NCBI GenBank assembly: GCA_963833195.1
Contig: CAWHXF010000027.1
Span: forward strand, 1,364,001 to 1,428,000
Length of the DNA: 64,000 nt
Reading direction: 5' to 3'
DNA from: Granulosicoccus sp963833195
GTDB lineage: Bacteria > Pseudomonadota > Gammaproteobacteria > Granulosicoccales > Granulosicoccaceae
Both the position numbers and the translations under genes were made by a program. Shown here in pieces: positions 49,053 to 58,080 of this stretch (positions are counted from its first letter, which is position 1; every line of letters starts with the position of its first letter). The notes under the pieces are model-generated. The model had not been told where the DNA came from and searched no databases. It saw only the letters and a list, made by a program, of their open reading frames with translations.

Positions 49053-49793
49053 ATGACGAAGAACGGTCCCAAGGTCCACGCGGACGCGTCGAGCGCGCTC
49101 GACGGGCTGCTGCGCGACGGCATGACCATCATGTGCGGCGGCTTCGGCCTGTGCGGCATCCCCGAGACGCTGATAGACGCGGTGCAGGCGTCCGGCGTCA
49201 CCGGCCTGACCTTCATCTCGAACAACGCGGGCGTCGACGGGCTCGGCATCGGCAAGCTCATCGAGACCGGTCAGGTGGCGAAGATGATCTCGTCCTACGT
49301 CGGCGAGAACAAGCGCTTCGCGCAGGACTACCTCGACGGCAAGCTAGAGGTCGAGTTCGTGCCCCAGGGCACGCTCGCCGAGCGTTGCCGCGCCGGCGGC
49401 GCCGGCATTCCGGCCTTCTTCACCAAGACCGGCGTCGGCACGCTCGTCGCCGAAGGCAAGGAGGAGCGCGAGTTCGACGGGGAGCGCTACATCATGGAGC
49501 GCGGGCTGTACGCGGACCTCTCGCTCGTGCACGCCTGGCGCGGCGACACCGAAGGCAACCTCGTCTACCGCCGCACCGCGAGGAACTTCAACCCCGACAT
49601 GGCCACCGCGGGCGCCGTCACCGTCGCCGAGGTCGAGGAGCTCGTCGCGCCCGGCACGCTGGACCCCGACCTCGTCGCCACCCCCGGCATCCACGTGCAC
49701 CGCATCGTCGAGGTGGCCGGGGCCCCGAAGCACATCGAGCAACGCACCACGCGTCAGCGCACCGAAGCAGCCACCACAGGAGCAGGCGCATGA
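49053..49793 (+). CDS. scoA: 3-oxoacid CoA-transferase subunit A
   Basis: This 246-residue subunit A of a succinyl-CoA:3-oxoacid CoA-transferase has MIMCGGFGLCGIPETLIDAV-like glycine loops, SNNAGVDGLGIGKLIETGQVAKMISSYVGENKRFAQDYLDGKLEVEFVPQGTLAERCRAGGAGIPAFFT and NPDMATAGAVTVAEVEELV. It activates acetoacetate or related oxoacids. ATG 49053 is the natural start. Its stop overlaps the start of subunit B (ATGA). Confidence 0.9.
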   Translation: MTKNGPKVHADASSALDGLLRDGMTIMCGGFGLCGIPETLIDAVQASGVTGLTFISNNAGVDGLGIGKLIETGQVAKMISSYVGENKRFAQDYLDGKLEVEFVPQGTLAERCRAGGAGIPAFFTKTGVGTLVAEGKEEREFDGERYIMERGLYADLSLVHAWRGDTEGNLVYRRTARNFNPDMATAGAVTVAEVEELVAPGTLDPDLVATPGIHVHRIVEVAGAPKHIEQRTTRQRTEAATTGAGA

Positions 49794-50429
49794 GCTGGAC
49801 CCGCGATCAGATGGCCGCGCGCGCCGCGCGCGAGCTTCGCGACGGCGACTACGTGAACCTCGGCATCGGCATCCCGACGCTCGTGTCGAACTTCCTGCCC
49901 GAAGGCGTCTCGGTGCAGTTGCAGAGCGAGAACGGCATGCTCGGCATGGGCCCCTTCCCGTTCGAGGGCGAGGAGGACCCCGACCTCATCAACGCCGGCA
50001 AGCAGACCATCACGGCGTTGCCCACGACGAGCTACTTCTCCAGCTCCGACTCGTTCGGCATGATTCGCGGCGGGCGCATCGACGTGGCCATGCTCGGCGC
50101 CATGGAGGTGTCGGCGAACGGGGATCTCGCGAACTGGATGATCCCGGGCAAGCGCGTCAAGGGCATGGGCGGCGCCATGGACCTGGTGGCGGGCGTCAAG
50201 CGCGTCATCGTGATCATGGAGCACACCGCCAAGGGCGCGCCGAAGATCCTCGAGGCCTGCACGCTTGCCGCTGACCGGCACCGCGGTGGTGGACATGATC
50301 GTCACGGATCTCGCGGTGTTCACCATCGATTCGGGCAGCGACCGTCCGCTGAAGCTCGTCGAGCTCGCGCCCGACGTCACCGAGGAGCAGGTGCGCGAGG
50401 CGACGGGGGCGGCGTTCGTGCGGGGGTGA
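49790..50429 (+). pseudogene. scoB: 3-oxoacid CoA-transferase subunit B with a +1 frameshift near the C-terminus
   Basis: Subunit B carries the catalytic glutamate in VQLQSENGMLGMGPFP. The frame is normal from MSWTRDQMAARAARELRDGDYVNLGIGIPTL to GAPKILEACTL. One extra T at 50265-50266 then shifts it. Removing that base restores PLTGTAVVDMIVTDLAVF and an end at 50429, giving 213 residues, the usual length. As read, the last quarter is replaced by arginine-rich nonsense running past 50600. The rest shows no decay, so a sequencing error or a very recent mutation are both possible. Confidence 0.85.
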
Positions 50430-50444
50430 TGGGCCGCGCGGCCC

Positions 50445-52607
50445 TCACGCCGCGTCCCGAAACTCCTCGTCCGCCACCCCGCCGCCCCCCACCACCCGTT
50501 CCCGCCACCACTGCTCGATCGGCACCGGCACGCCCACCCCGTAGCCCTGCACCCGGTCGACGCCGATCCGGGCGAGCGCGTCCCGGATCGCCTCGCTCTC
50601 CACGCATTCGGCCACGGTGCGCTTGCCCAGCGTGTGCCCGATGCCGTGGATGGCGCGCACCATGGCCAGATCGGTCTCGTCCTCGAGCACGTTCCTGACG
50701 AACTGCCCGTCGATCTTCAGCGTGTCCACGGGCAGGGAACGCAGGTAGCCGAACGAGGACAGCCCGCTGCCGAAGTCGTCGAGCGAGAACCCGCAGCCGC
50801 GCGCGCCGAGCGCCGTCATGAAATCGCGCGCCAGATCCATGCTCTCGATCGCCGCGGTCTCGGTGATCTCGAAGCGCAGCTTCTCGGCCGGCACGCCGCT
50901 GTCGTCCAGCAACGCCTCCACCCAACCCAGGAACTCGGGCTCGTCGAGCGACTGGCCCGAGAGGTTCACCGCGCAGTGCCCGAGCCCGTCGAGGTCCCTG
51001 CGGTGCGCGACCAGCCAGTCGATGGTGCCGCGCACCACGTGCCGGTCCAGCGGCTCCATGAGCCCGAACCGCTCGGCCGAGGGGATGAACGCCCCGGGCA
51101 GCACGAGCTCGCCCGTCGGATCCAGCATGCGCACCAGCACCTCCATGCAGGCGCCGGAGCCGGGGTCGCTGCCCGGGCGCGTCGGCTCGACCGGCTGGGC
51201 GTAGAGCAGGAAGCGGTCGGCGTCCAGCGCATCGGTGACGCGCTGCACCCACAGGGCATCGTCGTCGCGCCGCACGGCCGCGGCGTCGTCGGGGGTATAG
51301 ATGTGCAGCCGGTTGCGACCGCCCGCCTTCGCGGCGTAGCAGGCCACGTCGGCGGCGCGCAGCGCGCCCTCGACCGTGGCTTCGTGCTCCAGGTCCACGA
51401 GCCCGATGCTGACGCCGAACGAGAAGCGCCGACCGTTCATCGTGAAGCGGTAGTCGGCCACGTCTGCGCGCACGGCCTCGCCAATCCGCATCGCCGCGTC
51501 GGGCGAGCAGCGCTCCAGCAGCACCGCGAACTCGTCGCCGCCCATGCGCGCGAAGGTGTCCCCGTCGCGCAGCCGCGCGCGCATGAGCTCGCCGAGCTCG
51601 CGCAGCACGCGATCGCCGGCCGCGTGACCGCAGGCGTCGTTGACGAGCTTGAATCGATCGAGATCGAGAAAGCACAGCACGCGGGCGGTGCGGTCGCCGG
51701 TCAGTGCGCGTTCCAGGTGCTGCTCGAACGCGCGGCGGTTGTACAGCCCGGTCAGGTCGTCGTGCGTGGCCTGGTAGGCCATGCGCTCGGTCAGCGCGCG
51801 CGCCTCGGTGGTGTCGCGGAACACCAGCACGTGGCCCAACGAGGGCCCGAACGCGGGACCGTCGGAGTGCCGGATGGGCGCCACCGTGTAGTCCACGATC
51901 GCCTCGCGCCGCGGCTCCGGGCCCCGCGCGCACAGGCGCGCCGCGACGGGTCCGGCCGCGCGCAGGTTCGGCAGCACGACGGGCTCGGGCAGCGAGCTGG
52001 CGAGCTCCAGCGGCTCGAACACCGTTCCCAGGGAGCAGCCGATCGCCTCCTCCGCGCTCCAGCCGGTCAGGCGCTCGGCGGCGGCGTTCAGATAGTCCAC
52101 CCGATCGATGCGGTCCGTCGTGATGACGGCATCCCCGATCGAGGCGAGCGTGATGCGCAGCCGCTCCTTCTCGCGCTCGAGCGCGGCCCGCGCGTGCATC
52201 CGGTCGCTGACCTCGACGCCCACGCAGACGATGCCGGTGATCTCGTCGCGCGCGCCGTGCATCGGCGTCGCGGTGATCAGCACGTCGAGCTTGCGACCGT
52301 CCGCGCGCACGAACTCCACGCCGACGTCGCGCACCTCGATGCCGTCGCGGATGCGGCGCTGCAGATCGGCGGCGTGCGCACGCGAGCCTTCGGTCAGGAA
52401 GCGCACGGAGCGCTCGCCCAGCACGGCCTCTTCGGGATACCCCAGGGTGCGCAGCCAGCACCGGTTGACGCGGCGCAGCCGACCGGCCGCGTCGGTCACG
52501 TGCACCATGACCGGGGCGTTCTCCCACAGCGCGGCCCCGACGGCGGCCGCCATCGTGTCGTCCTCGACCCGCTCGTCATGCGCGTCGCTGCTGCGTCCGG
52601 TCTGCAC
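50445..52607 (-). CDS. PAS-PAS-GGDEF-EAL cyclic-di-GMP protein
   Basis: This 720-residue soluble signalling protein has PAS 1 at about 22-130 (ENAPVMVHVTDAAGRLRRVNRCWLRTLGY), PAS 2 at about 145-270 (IGDAVITTDRIDRVDYLNAAAERLTGW), GGDEF at about 285-450 (FARMGGDEFAVLLERC intact) and EAL at about 465-715. The EAL signature reads EVLVRM, a tolerated variant. The other catalytic residues appear intact in NLSGQSL, EITETAAI, DDFGSGLSSFGYLRSLPVDTLKID, CVESEAI and QGYGVG. Both synthesis and breakdown of c-di-GMP are therefore possible. No membrane helix. It is convergent with scoB at 15 bp. Confidence 0.92.
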   Translation of the reverse strand: MQTGRSSDAHDERVEDDTMAAAVGAALWENAPVMVHVTDAAGRLRRVNRCWLRTLGYPEEAVLGERSVRFLTEGSRAHAADLQRRIRDGIEVRDVGVEFVRADGRKLDVLITATPMHGARDEITGIVCVGVEVSDRMHARAALEREKERLRITLASIGDAVITTDRIDRVDYLNAAAERLTGWSAEEAIGCSLGTVFEPLELASSLPEPVVLPNLRAAGPVAARLCARGPEPRREAIVDYTVAPIRHSDGPAFGPSLGHVLVFRDTTEARALTERMAYQATHDDLTGLYNRRAFEQHLERALTGDRTARVLCFLDLDRFKLVNDACGHAAGDRVLRELGELMRARLRDGDTFARMGGDEFAVLLERCSPDAAMRIGEAVRADVADYRFTMNGRRFSFGVSIGLVDLEHEATVEGALRAADVACYAAKAGGRNRLHIYTPDDAAAVRRDDDALWVQRVTDALDADRFLLYAQPVEPTRPGSDPGSGACMEVLVRMLDPTGELVLPGAFIPSAERFGLMEPLDRHVVRGTIDWLVAHRRDLDGLGHCAVNLSGQSLDEPEFLGWVEALLDDSGVPAEKLRFEITETAAIESMDLARDFMTALGARGCGFSLDDFGSGLSSFGYLRSLPVDTLKIDGQFVRNVLEDETDLAMVRAIHGIGHTLGKRTVAECVESEAIRDALARIGVDRVQGYGVGVPVPIEQWWRERVVGGGGVADEEFRDAA

Positions 52608-52766
52608 CGTTCGGTTCCGGGTCTCGTCGTGCGAACCGGTCTGAGCGGCAGGCGGGGTCGCTACTTGCCCGCGTTACGGTGTCGCCGCGTCTTTCGCGAC
52701 TCTGCGCCTCCACGTCTTCGCGCAGACGCGAAACGCCGGCCCCGGGGAGGCCCGAGACGAGCCCTT

Positions 52767-52822
52767 AGGGCCTGTGGCGATATAAATTGACCGTCCTGTC
52801 AATTTATATCGCCACAGGCCCT
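52767..52822. repeat. Perfect 25-bp inverted repeat with 6-nt loop
   Basis: Arms at 52767-52791 and 52798-52822 are exact reverse complements and enclose the loop CGTCCT. Each arm is GC-rich outside (AGGGCCTGTGGCG) and AT-rich toward the loop (ATATAAATTGAC), the reverse of a normal terminator design. The right arm ends on the livF stop codon. There is no following T-run in either direction. It could act as a strong 3' hairpin for the liv transcript or be a mobile-element relic. Confidence 0.9.
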
Positions 52823-53685
52823 CACGCCAGCCAGCGCTTCCTGCGCTTGTAGTGCTTCCCGTCCCGGAAGCTGCGCCGCCCCTCCCCGCCCGTGCCCAGG
52901 TAGAACTCCTTGACGTCGGAGTTCTCGCGCAGCTGCGCTCCGGTACCGTCGAGCACCACGCGCCCGGATTCGAGGATGTAGCCGTAGGTCGCGTAGCGCA
53001 GCGCGATGTTGGTGTTCTGCTCGGCCAGCAGGAACGAGACACCGGTCTCCTCGTTCAGGCGCTTGACGATCTCGAAGATCTCCTCCACGAGCTGCGGCGC
53101 GAGGCCCATGGAGGGCTCGTCGAGCAGGATCATCGAGGGTTTGGACATCAGCGCCCGGCCGATGGCGCACATCTGCTGCTCGCCTCCCGAGGTGTAGCCC
53201 GCCTGCGAGCCGCGCCGCTCGCGCAGGCGCGGGAAGAAGTCGTAGACGCGCTCCATGTCGGCCTTGATGGCCGCGCGTCCGTCCTTCCTCGTGAAGGCCC
53301 CGGTCAGCAGGTTCTCCTCGATGGACAGGTGCCCGAAGCAGTGCCGGCCCTCCATGACCTGGATGCAGCCGCGGCGCACCAGCTCGTTCGGGGAGCGATC
53401 GTGCACGGCCTCGCCGCGGAACGTGATGGTGCCCTTGGTGACCTCGCCGCGCTCGGCCTGCAGCAGGTTCGAGATGGCCTTCAGCGTCGTCGTCTTGCCC
53501 GCGCCGTTGGCGCCCAGCAACGCGACGATGCCGCCCTCGGGCACCGACAGCGACACCCCCTTCAGCACGAGGATGACGCGGTCGTAGATGACCTCGATGT
53601 TCCCGACGTCGAGGATCGGCGAGGCGCCGGGCTCCGTGCCCGGCGCGCCGTTCGCGTCGCTCGCGCTGGCCGCGCTCACGAGCAT
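52822..53685 (-). CDS. livF: Branched-chain-type ABC transporter ATPase LivF
   Basis: This 287-residue ATPase has Walker A LLGANGAGKTTTLKAISNLLQ, Q-loop IQVMEGRHCFGHLSIEENL, signature TSGGEQQMCAIGRALMSKP, Walker B MILLDEPSMGLAP and the switch His replaced by the LivF-typical LAEQNTNIAL. Compared with standard LivF (about 235 aa) it has an N-terminal extension (about 25 aa) and a basic C-terminal tail (GKHYKRRKRWLA). Both features recur in the LivF subgroup linked to acyl-CoA ligases. It follows directly on the binding-protein stop. Confidence 0.88.
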   Translation of the reverse strand: MLVSAASASDANGAPGTEPGASPILDVGNIEVIYDRVILVLKGVSLSVPEGGIVALLGANGAGKTTTLKAISNLLQAERGEVTKGTITFRGEAVHDRSPNELVRRGCIQVMEGRHCFGHLSIEENLLTGAFTRKDGRAAIKADMERVYDFFPRLRERRGSQAGYTSGGEQQMCAIGRALMSKPSMILLDEPSMGLAPQLVEEIFEIVKRLNEETGVSFLLAEQNTNIALRYATYGYILESGRVVLDGTGAQLRENSDVKEFYLGTGGEGRRSFRDGKHYKRRKRWLA

Positions 53686-54987
53686 TCAGGCGTCGCAGGT
53701 CTGGCTCGCCGCGTCGGGCTTGTCGGACACGTACTGCTCGGCGGCCTGTTCCAGCATCGGGCGCGTGACCTCGGTGTCCGGCGAGATGAAGTCGCTGACG
53801 CGCTCCCAGTCGTCCCCCGTCCACTGCTGGATGAAGACCGGACCTGCGCCCTCGTGGTCCTCGCACGAGCCGATGATCGGCGAGGTGAAGCCCTCGAGCC
53901 CGAGCTCCGCGAGTCGTTCGGCCGAGAGGTCCAGGTTCTCGAAGCCGACGCGCATGTCGGCGCCGTCGATGACCGTCTTGCCCGTGATCTCCTGCGCCGC
54001 ACGGATGGCCTCGGCGAGGATCACCGAGTTGAACAGCCCGCGGTTGTAGAGCACGTTGCCGACGTCCTCGGGCGCGGACTGGCTGTTGCCGGGCTCCACG
54101 ACGTACTCGATGACGTCCTGCAGCGCCGGGTAGTCGGTGCCGATGCCGGTGAAGTTCGCGGCCAGATACCCCTCGCCGTCCTGGCCGACCGAGTCGAGGT
54201 CCGCGTGCGCGCCCGCCCACCAGTTGCCGATGAACCGATCCAGCGGGAAGCGCGTCTTCTTCGCCTCCTTGATGGCCGTCGCGTTCATCGCGCCCCAGCC
54301 CCACATGATCATCCAGTCCGGGCGCTCCCGCCTGACGTTGAGCCACTGCGAGGACTGGGACTGCATCTCCTTCACGCCGACGGGAAAGCGCGCGATCTCG
54401 AAGCCCTTGTCCTCGGCGAGCTGCTCGAGCAGCTCGATGGGCTCGAGCCCGTAGGCGGTGTCGAGGTAGAGGAAGCCGATCTTCTTGCCCTCCAGCGAGC
54501 CGTCCTCCTGCTGCTCCACGTACTTGACGATCGAGGAGAGCTGGTTCCAGTACGTCGTCGGGTACACGAACGTCCAGGGGAACTTCTCGCCGATGGCGGC
54601 GGCCGACAGTCCGTAGCCCATGGAGAACACGGGGATCTGGTCGGTCTCGGACTTCGGGATCAGCGCGAGGGTGATGCCGGTGGACAGCGGGCTGTAGGCG
54701 AGCGCGCCCTTGCCCTTGGTGGCCTCGTAGCACTCCACCCCCTTCTGGGTGTTGTAGGCCGTCTCGCACTCCTCGAGCTCGATCTTCACGCCGCCGATGC
54801 CGCCGTCGCGCTCGTTGAGCATCGTGAAGTAGTCCGCCATGCCGTTCGCCCACGGCGTGCCGCCGCCCGCGAAGGGTCCGGTGCGGTAGGTCATCGACGG
54901 GATGTACATCGTGTCCTGCGCCTGCGCGGGCACGGCGGTGGCGGCCAGCAGCGTGGCCGCCGCGATCAGGGTGGTCCTTGTACGCAT
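53686..54987 (-). CDS. Liv-type periplasmic substrate-binding protein
   Basis: This 433-residue exported binding protein has a signal peptide (MRTRTTLIAAATLLAATAVPAQA) and a type I two-lobed fold. It opens QDTMYIPSMTYRTGPFAGGGTPWANGMADYFTMLNERDGGIGGVKIELEECETAY and later has FPWTFVYPTTYWNQLSSIVKYVEQQ and IGFLYLDTAYGLEPIELLEQLAEDKGFEI. The GPFAGGG loop where LivK has a serine/threonine ligand pocket suggests a non-amino-acid ligand, such as an aromatic or fatty acid. It lies between livM and livF in the operon. Confidence 0.85.
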   Translation of the reverse strand: MRTRTTLIAAATLLAATAVPAQAQDTMYIPSMTYRTGPFAGGGTPWANGMADYFTMLNERDGGIGGVKIELEECETAYNTQKGVECYEATKGKGALAYSPLSTGITLALIPKSETDQIPVFSMGYGLSAAAIGEKFPWTFVYPTTYWNQLSSIVKYVEQQEDGSLEGKKIGFLYLDTAYGLEPIELLEQLAEDKGFEIARFPVGVKEMQSQSSQWLNVRRERPDWMIMWGWGAMNATAIKEAKKTRFPLDRFIGNWWAGAHADLDSVGQDGEGYLAANFTGIGTDYPALQDVIEYVVEPGNSQSAPEDVGNVLYNRGLFNSVILAEAIRAAQEITGKTVIDGADMRVGFENLDLSAERLAELGLEGFTSPIIGSCEDHEGAGPVFIQQWTGDDWERVSDFISPDTEVTRPMLEQAAEQYVSDKPDAASQTCDA

Positions 54988-55107
54988 CGTCTCTCCTCGA
55001 GAAGCCCGATGCCCGGGCTCGGGGTTGGGGTCATGACGCCATGGCAAAGCGCCTTGCCGGAAAGGTCGCATATCCGTCGCGCCGGGGCAACGGATCGGGG
55101 CCGGTCG

Positions 55108-56190
55108 TCAGCTCGAATACGGGAACGGCCAGGTGCGCAGCTTCTCCTTCGCGATGCCCCACAGCCTCGCCAGCCCGTGCGGCTCGACGATCAGGAAGAA
55201 CACGATGAGCGAACCGATGACGATCTGCGACACGTGCTCGAGCGTCGCGGCCTGCACCGAGACGCCGAAGAGCGACGGCACGGCGCGGATCGCGATGGGC
55301 AGCACCCAGATGAACGCAGCCCCCAGGAAGCACCCCGCCAGCGAGCCCATGCCGCCGATGATCACGATGAACAGGATCAGGAAGGAGTGGTTGATGTCGA
55401 AGGCCTCGACCTCGGCCGTGCCGAGCCAGAAGAACACCATCAGCGCGCCCGCCACGCCGCAGTAGTAGCTCGAGAACGCGAACGCCGAGAGCTTCGCGCG
55501 AAGCGGCCGGATGCCCATCAGCTCCGCGGCGATGTCCATGTCGCGGATCATCATCCAGGAGCGCCCGATGCGCCCGCGCAGCACGTTGGCGGCCACGAGC
55601 GTCATCAGCGAGACGATCGACAGGATCACGAGATAGCGCGCCTCGGGGCTGGCCTGCGGGCCCGTCACGGCGACCCCGAAGAGGTAGCGCCCGGGCACCT
55701 CGATGGCGCCCGAGTTGTTGTAGTTGTAGAGCCAGCCGATGCGCAGGAAGCACCACTCGAGGAAGAACTGCGCGGCCAGCGTCGTGATGGCCAGATACAG
55801 CCCCTTGATGCGCAGGCTCGGCAGCCCGAACACCGAGCCGATGGCGGCCGCGAACACGCCCGACAGCAGCACGTGCACGACGATGTTCACGTCCGGGAAG
55901 TAGGTCGTGAGCTTGTAGCAGGCGTACGCGCCCACCCCCATGAACGCGCCGGTGCCGAGCGACAGCTGCCCCGCGTAGCCCGTCAGCACGTTCAGGCCGA
56001 CGGCGGCCAGCGCGTACACGAGCATCGGGATCAGGATGGCGCCGATCAGGAACTCGGATCCGAACAGCGGCACCACCACGAACGCGATCGCCAGGAGGGC
56101 GTACAGCCCGATGCGGTCCTGGCTGATCGGCAGCAAGGCCTGGTCGGCCGCGTAGCTGGTCTTGAACTGCCCCGCCTCGCGATAGATCAC
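55108..56190 (-). CDS. livM: Branched-chain-type ABC permease LivM
   Basis: This 360-residue permease has about ten helices. LivM marks are GLNVLTGYAGQLSLGTGAFMGVGAYACYKL, LRIKGLYLAITTLAAQFFLEW, RDMDIAAELMGIRPLRAKLSAFAFSSYYCGVAGAL and IIGGMGSLAGCFLGAAFI. A long N-terminal cytoplasmic segment precedes the first helix. It starts at GTG 56190, 31 bp after livH, and pairs with LivH to form the membrane channel. Confidence 0.9.
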   Translation of the reverse strand: MIYREAGQFKTSYAADQALLPISQDRIGLYALLAIAFVVVPLFGSEFLIGAILIPMLVYALAAVGLNVLTGYAGQLSLGTGAFMGVGAYACYKLTTYFPDVNIVVHVLLSGVFAAAIGSVFGLPSLRIKGLYLAITTLAAQFFLEWCFLRIGWLYNYNNSGAIEVPGRYLFGVAVTGPQASPEARYLVILSIVSLMTLVAANVLRGRIGRSWMMIRDMDIAAELMGIRPLRAKLSAFAFSSYYCGVAGALMVFFWLGTAEVEAFDINHSFLILFIVIIGGMGSLAGCFLGAAFIWVLPIAIRAVPSLFGVSVQAATLEHVSQIVIGSLIVFFLIVEPHGLARLWGIAKEKLRTWPFPYSS

Positions 56191-56221
56191 GCGGCCGTCC
56201 TCGTGGTCGTGGGCATGGCGT

Positions 56222-57181
56222 TCAGACCCTCTCGATGATGCGTTCGCCGAACAGCCCCTGCGGGCGGAACAGCAGGAAGATCAGCGCCAGCACGTAGGCG
56301 AACCACGCCTCCACGCCGCCGCCGAACACCGGGCCCCAGTACACCTCGAAGAGCTTCTCGCCGATGCCGACGATGAGCCCGCCGACGATGGCGCCGGGAA
56401 TGGACGTGAAGCCGCCGAGGATCAGCACGGCGAGCGCCTTCAGCGCGATGATCTCGAGCGCGAAGGAGACGTCCGAGCGCGCGCCCCACATGATGCCGGT
56501 GACGAGCGCGACGATGCCGGACGCGAACCAGGTGATGGCCCAGATCTGGTTCAGCGAGATACCCACCGAGAGCGCCGCCTGGTGATCGTCGGCCACCGCG
56601 CGCAGCGCGCGACCGATGCGGGTCTTCGAGAAGAACAGCGCCAGCAGCCCCACCATGAGCAGCGCGATGACGGCCGCCGCGATGTCGATGTGCTGGAACA
56701 CGACGTAGCCGCCGAACACCTCCCACTCGGACTCGCCCGTCGGCAGGCCGAGCTCCTCGGTGATCATCGACTTGTTCTCGCCGCCGAAGAAGAGCTGCCC
56801 CGCGCCCTTGATGACGAGGGTGAGCCCGATGGTCGCCATGAGCAGGATGGCGTCGTGCTGGTTGACGAGGTTCCGGAGCACCACCCGCTCGATCGAGATC
56901 GCGAGCAGCGCCATGACGCCCAGCGTGGCGAGCAGCGCCAGCCACGCCGGCAGCCCCCAGGCGTGCAGCCCCACCAGCACCAGGGCCGCGAACACCACCA
57001 TGATGCCCTGCGCGAAGTTGAACACCCCCGAGGCCTTGTAGATGAGCACGAAGCCGAGCGCGATCAGCGCGTACAGGACCCCGGCCACGAAGCCCTCCCA
57101 CAGCACCTGCAGGAGGAAGTCGGGCAGTCCGACCATGTCGACGAACGGGGTGACGAGGATCGACTGCAGCAGCTCCATCAT
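56222..57181 (-). CDS. livH: Branched-chain-type ABC permease LivH
   Basis: This 319-residue permease with eight to nine helices has GFVAGVLYALIALGFVLIYKASGVFNFAQGIMVVFAAL, the standard LivH opening, and RALRAVADDHQAALSVGISLNQIWAITWFASGIVALVTGIMWGA, the ATPase-coupling loop. It starts on the livG stop (TGATG, with a second ATG one codon later). Confidence 0.9.
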   Translation of the reverse strand: MMELLQSILVTPFVDMVGLPDFLLQVLWEGFVAGVLYALIALGFVLIYKASGVFNFAQGIMVVFAALVLVGLHAWGLPAWLALLATLGVMALLAISIERVVLRNLVNQHDAILLMATIGLTLVIKGAGQLFFGGENKSMITEELGLPTGESEWEVFGGYVVFQHIDIAAAVIALLMVGLLALFFSKTRIGRALRAVADDHQAALSVGISLNQIWAITWFASGIVALVTGIMWGARSDVSFALEIIALKALAVLILGGFTSIPGAIVGGLIVGIGEKLFEVYWGPVFGGGVEAWFAYVLALIFLLFRPQGLFGERIIERV

Positions 57182-58080
57182 CAGTGGGTCGTCCCCAGGT
57201 AGGCCGCGATCACGTCCTCGTTCGCCTGCACCTCGTCGGGCGCCCCGTCACCGATCTTCCTGCCGTAGTCCAGCACCACCACGCGGTCGGCCAGGTCCAT
57301 GACCACGCCCATGTCGTGCTCGATGAGCGCCACGGTGATGCCGAACTCGTCGTTCAGGTCGATGATGTAGCGCGACATGTCCTCCTTCTCCTCGAGGTTC
57401 ATGCCCGCCATGGGCTCGTCGAGCAGCAGCAGCTCCGGCTCCATGGCCATGGCCCGGCCGAGCTCCACGCGCTTCTGCAGCCCGTAGGGCAGCTTGCCGA
57501 CGCTCTGACGCCGGATGTGCGCGATCTGCAGGAAGTCGATGATCTCCTCCACGCGTCGGCGGTGCTCGATCTCCTCGTCCCGGGCGGGGCCGACGTGCAG
57601 CATCTGCCAGAACAGGCCCCGGTGCATCTTCAGGCTGCGCCCGGCCATGATGTTGTCGAGCGTGCTCATGCCCTTGAACAGCGCCACGTTCTGGAAGGTG
57701 CGCGCGATGCCGCCGGCGGCCGCCTCGTGCGGGCGCATCTTGCTGCGCGTGCGGCCCTTCCAGGTGATCGTGCCTTCCTGCGGGTGGTAGAAGCCGTTGA
57801 TGACGTTCAGCATCGACGTCTTGCCCGCCCCGTTCGGCCCGATGATGGCGCGGATCTCGCCCTCGCGGATGTCGAACGAGATGTCGGTGATCGCGTTGAC
57901 GCCGCCGAACTTCAGCGTCACGTTGTCGACCGCGAGCAGCGTGGGCGCATCGCTGCCGATGCGGGGCGCACGGGTCGCGTCGGATGCGGCGCCGGGCGAG
58001 CCCTCCATCACCGTGCCGCGGATCGCCTTGTCCGGTACCGGCGTGCCCGGCAGGCCGGCGCCGTCGGCCGTCGCCGCCAT
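57181..58080 (-). CDS. livG: Branched-chain-type ABC transporter ATPase LivG
   Basis: This 299-residue ATPase has Walker A IIGPNGAGKTSMLNVINGFYHPQEG, Q-loop ARTFQNVALFKGMSTLDNI, signature LPYGLQKRVELGRAMAMEPELLLLDEPMAGMN and switch ALIEHDMGVVMDLADRVVVLDYG. The signature is the LivG-typical PYG variant rather than LSGGQ. The first 45 residues (ATADGAGLPGTPVPDKAIRGTVMEGSPG) are an unusual low-complexity leader. It starts on the ligase stop, implying ligase and transporter are coupled. Confidence 0.9.
   Translation of the reverse strand: MAATADGAGLPGTPVPDKAIRGTVMEGSPGAASDATRAPRIGSDAPTLLAVDNVTLKFGGVNAITDISFDIREGEIRAIIGPNGAGKTSMLNVINGFYHPQEGTITWKGRTRSKMRPHEAAAGGIARTFQNVALFKGMSTLDNIMAGRSLKMHRGLFWQMLHVGPARDEEIEHRRRVEEIIDFLQIAHIRRQSVGKLPYGLQKRVELGRAMAMEPELLLLDEPMAGMNLEEKEDMSRYIIDLNDEFGITVALIEHDMGVVMDLADRVVVLDYGRKIGDGAPDEVQANEDVIAAYLGTTH

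Noticed and set aside
52767..52822. Rho-independent terminator interpretation of the inverted repeat
   Set aside because: No T-run on either side and an AT-rich stem tip; kept as an unexplained hairpin instead.
52799..54853. 684-residue reverse frame across livF and the binding protein
   Set aside because: Out of frame with both real genes; Arg/Gly-rich translation.
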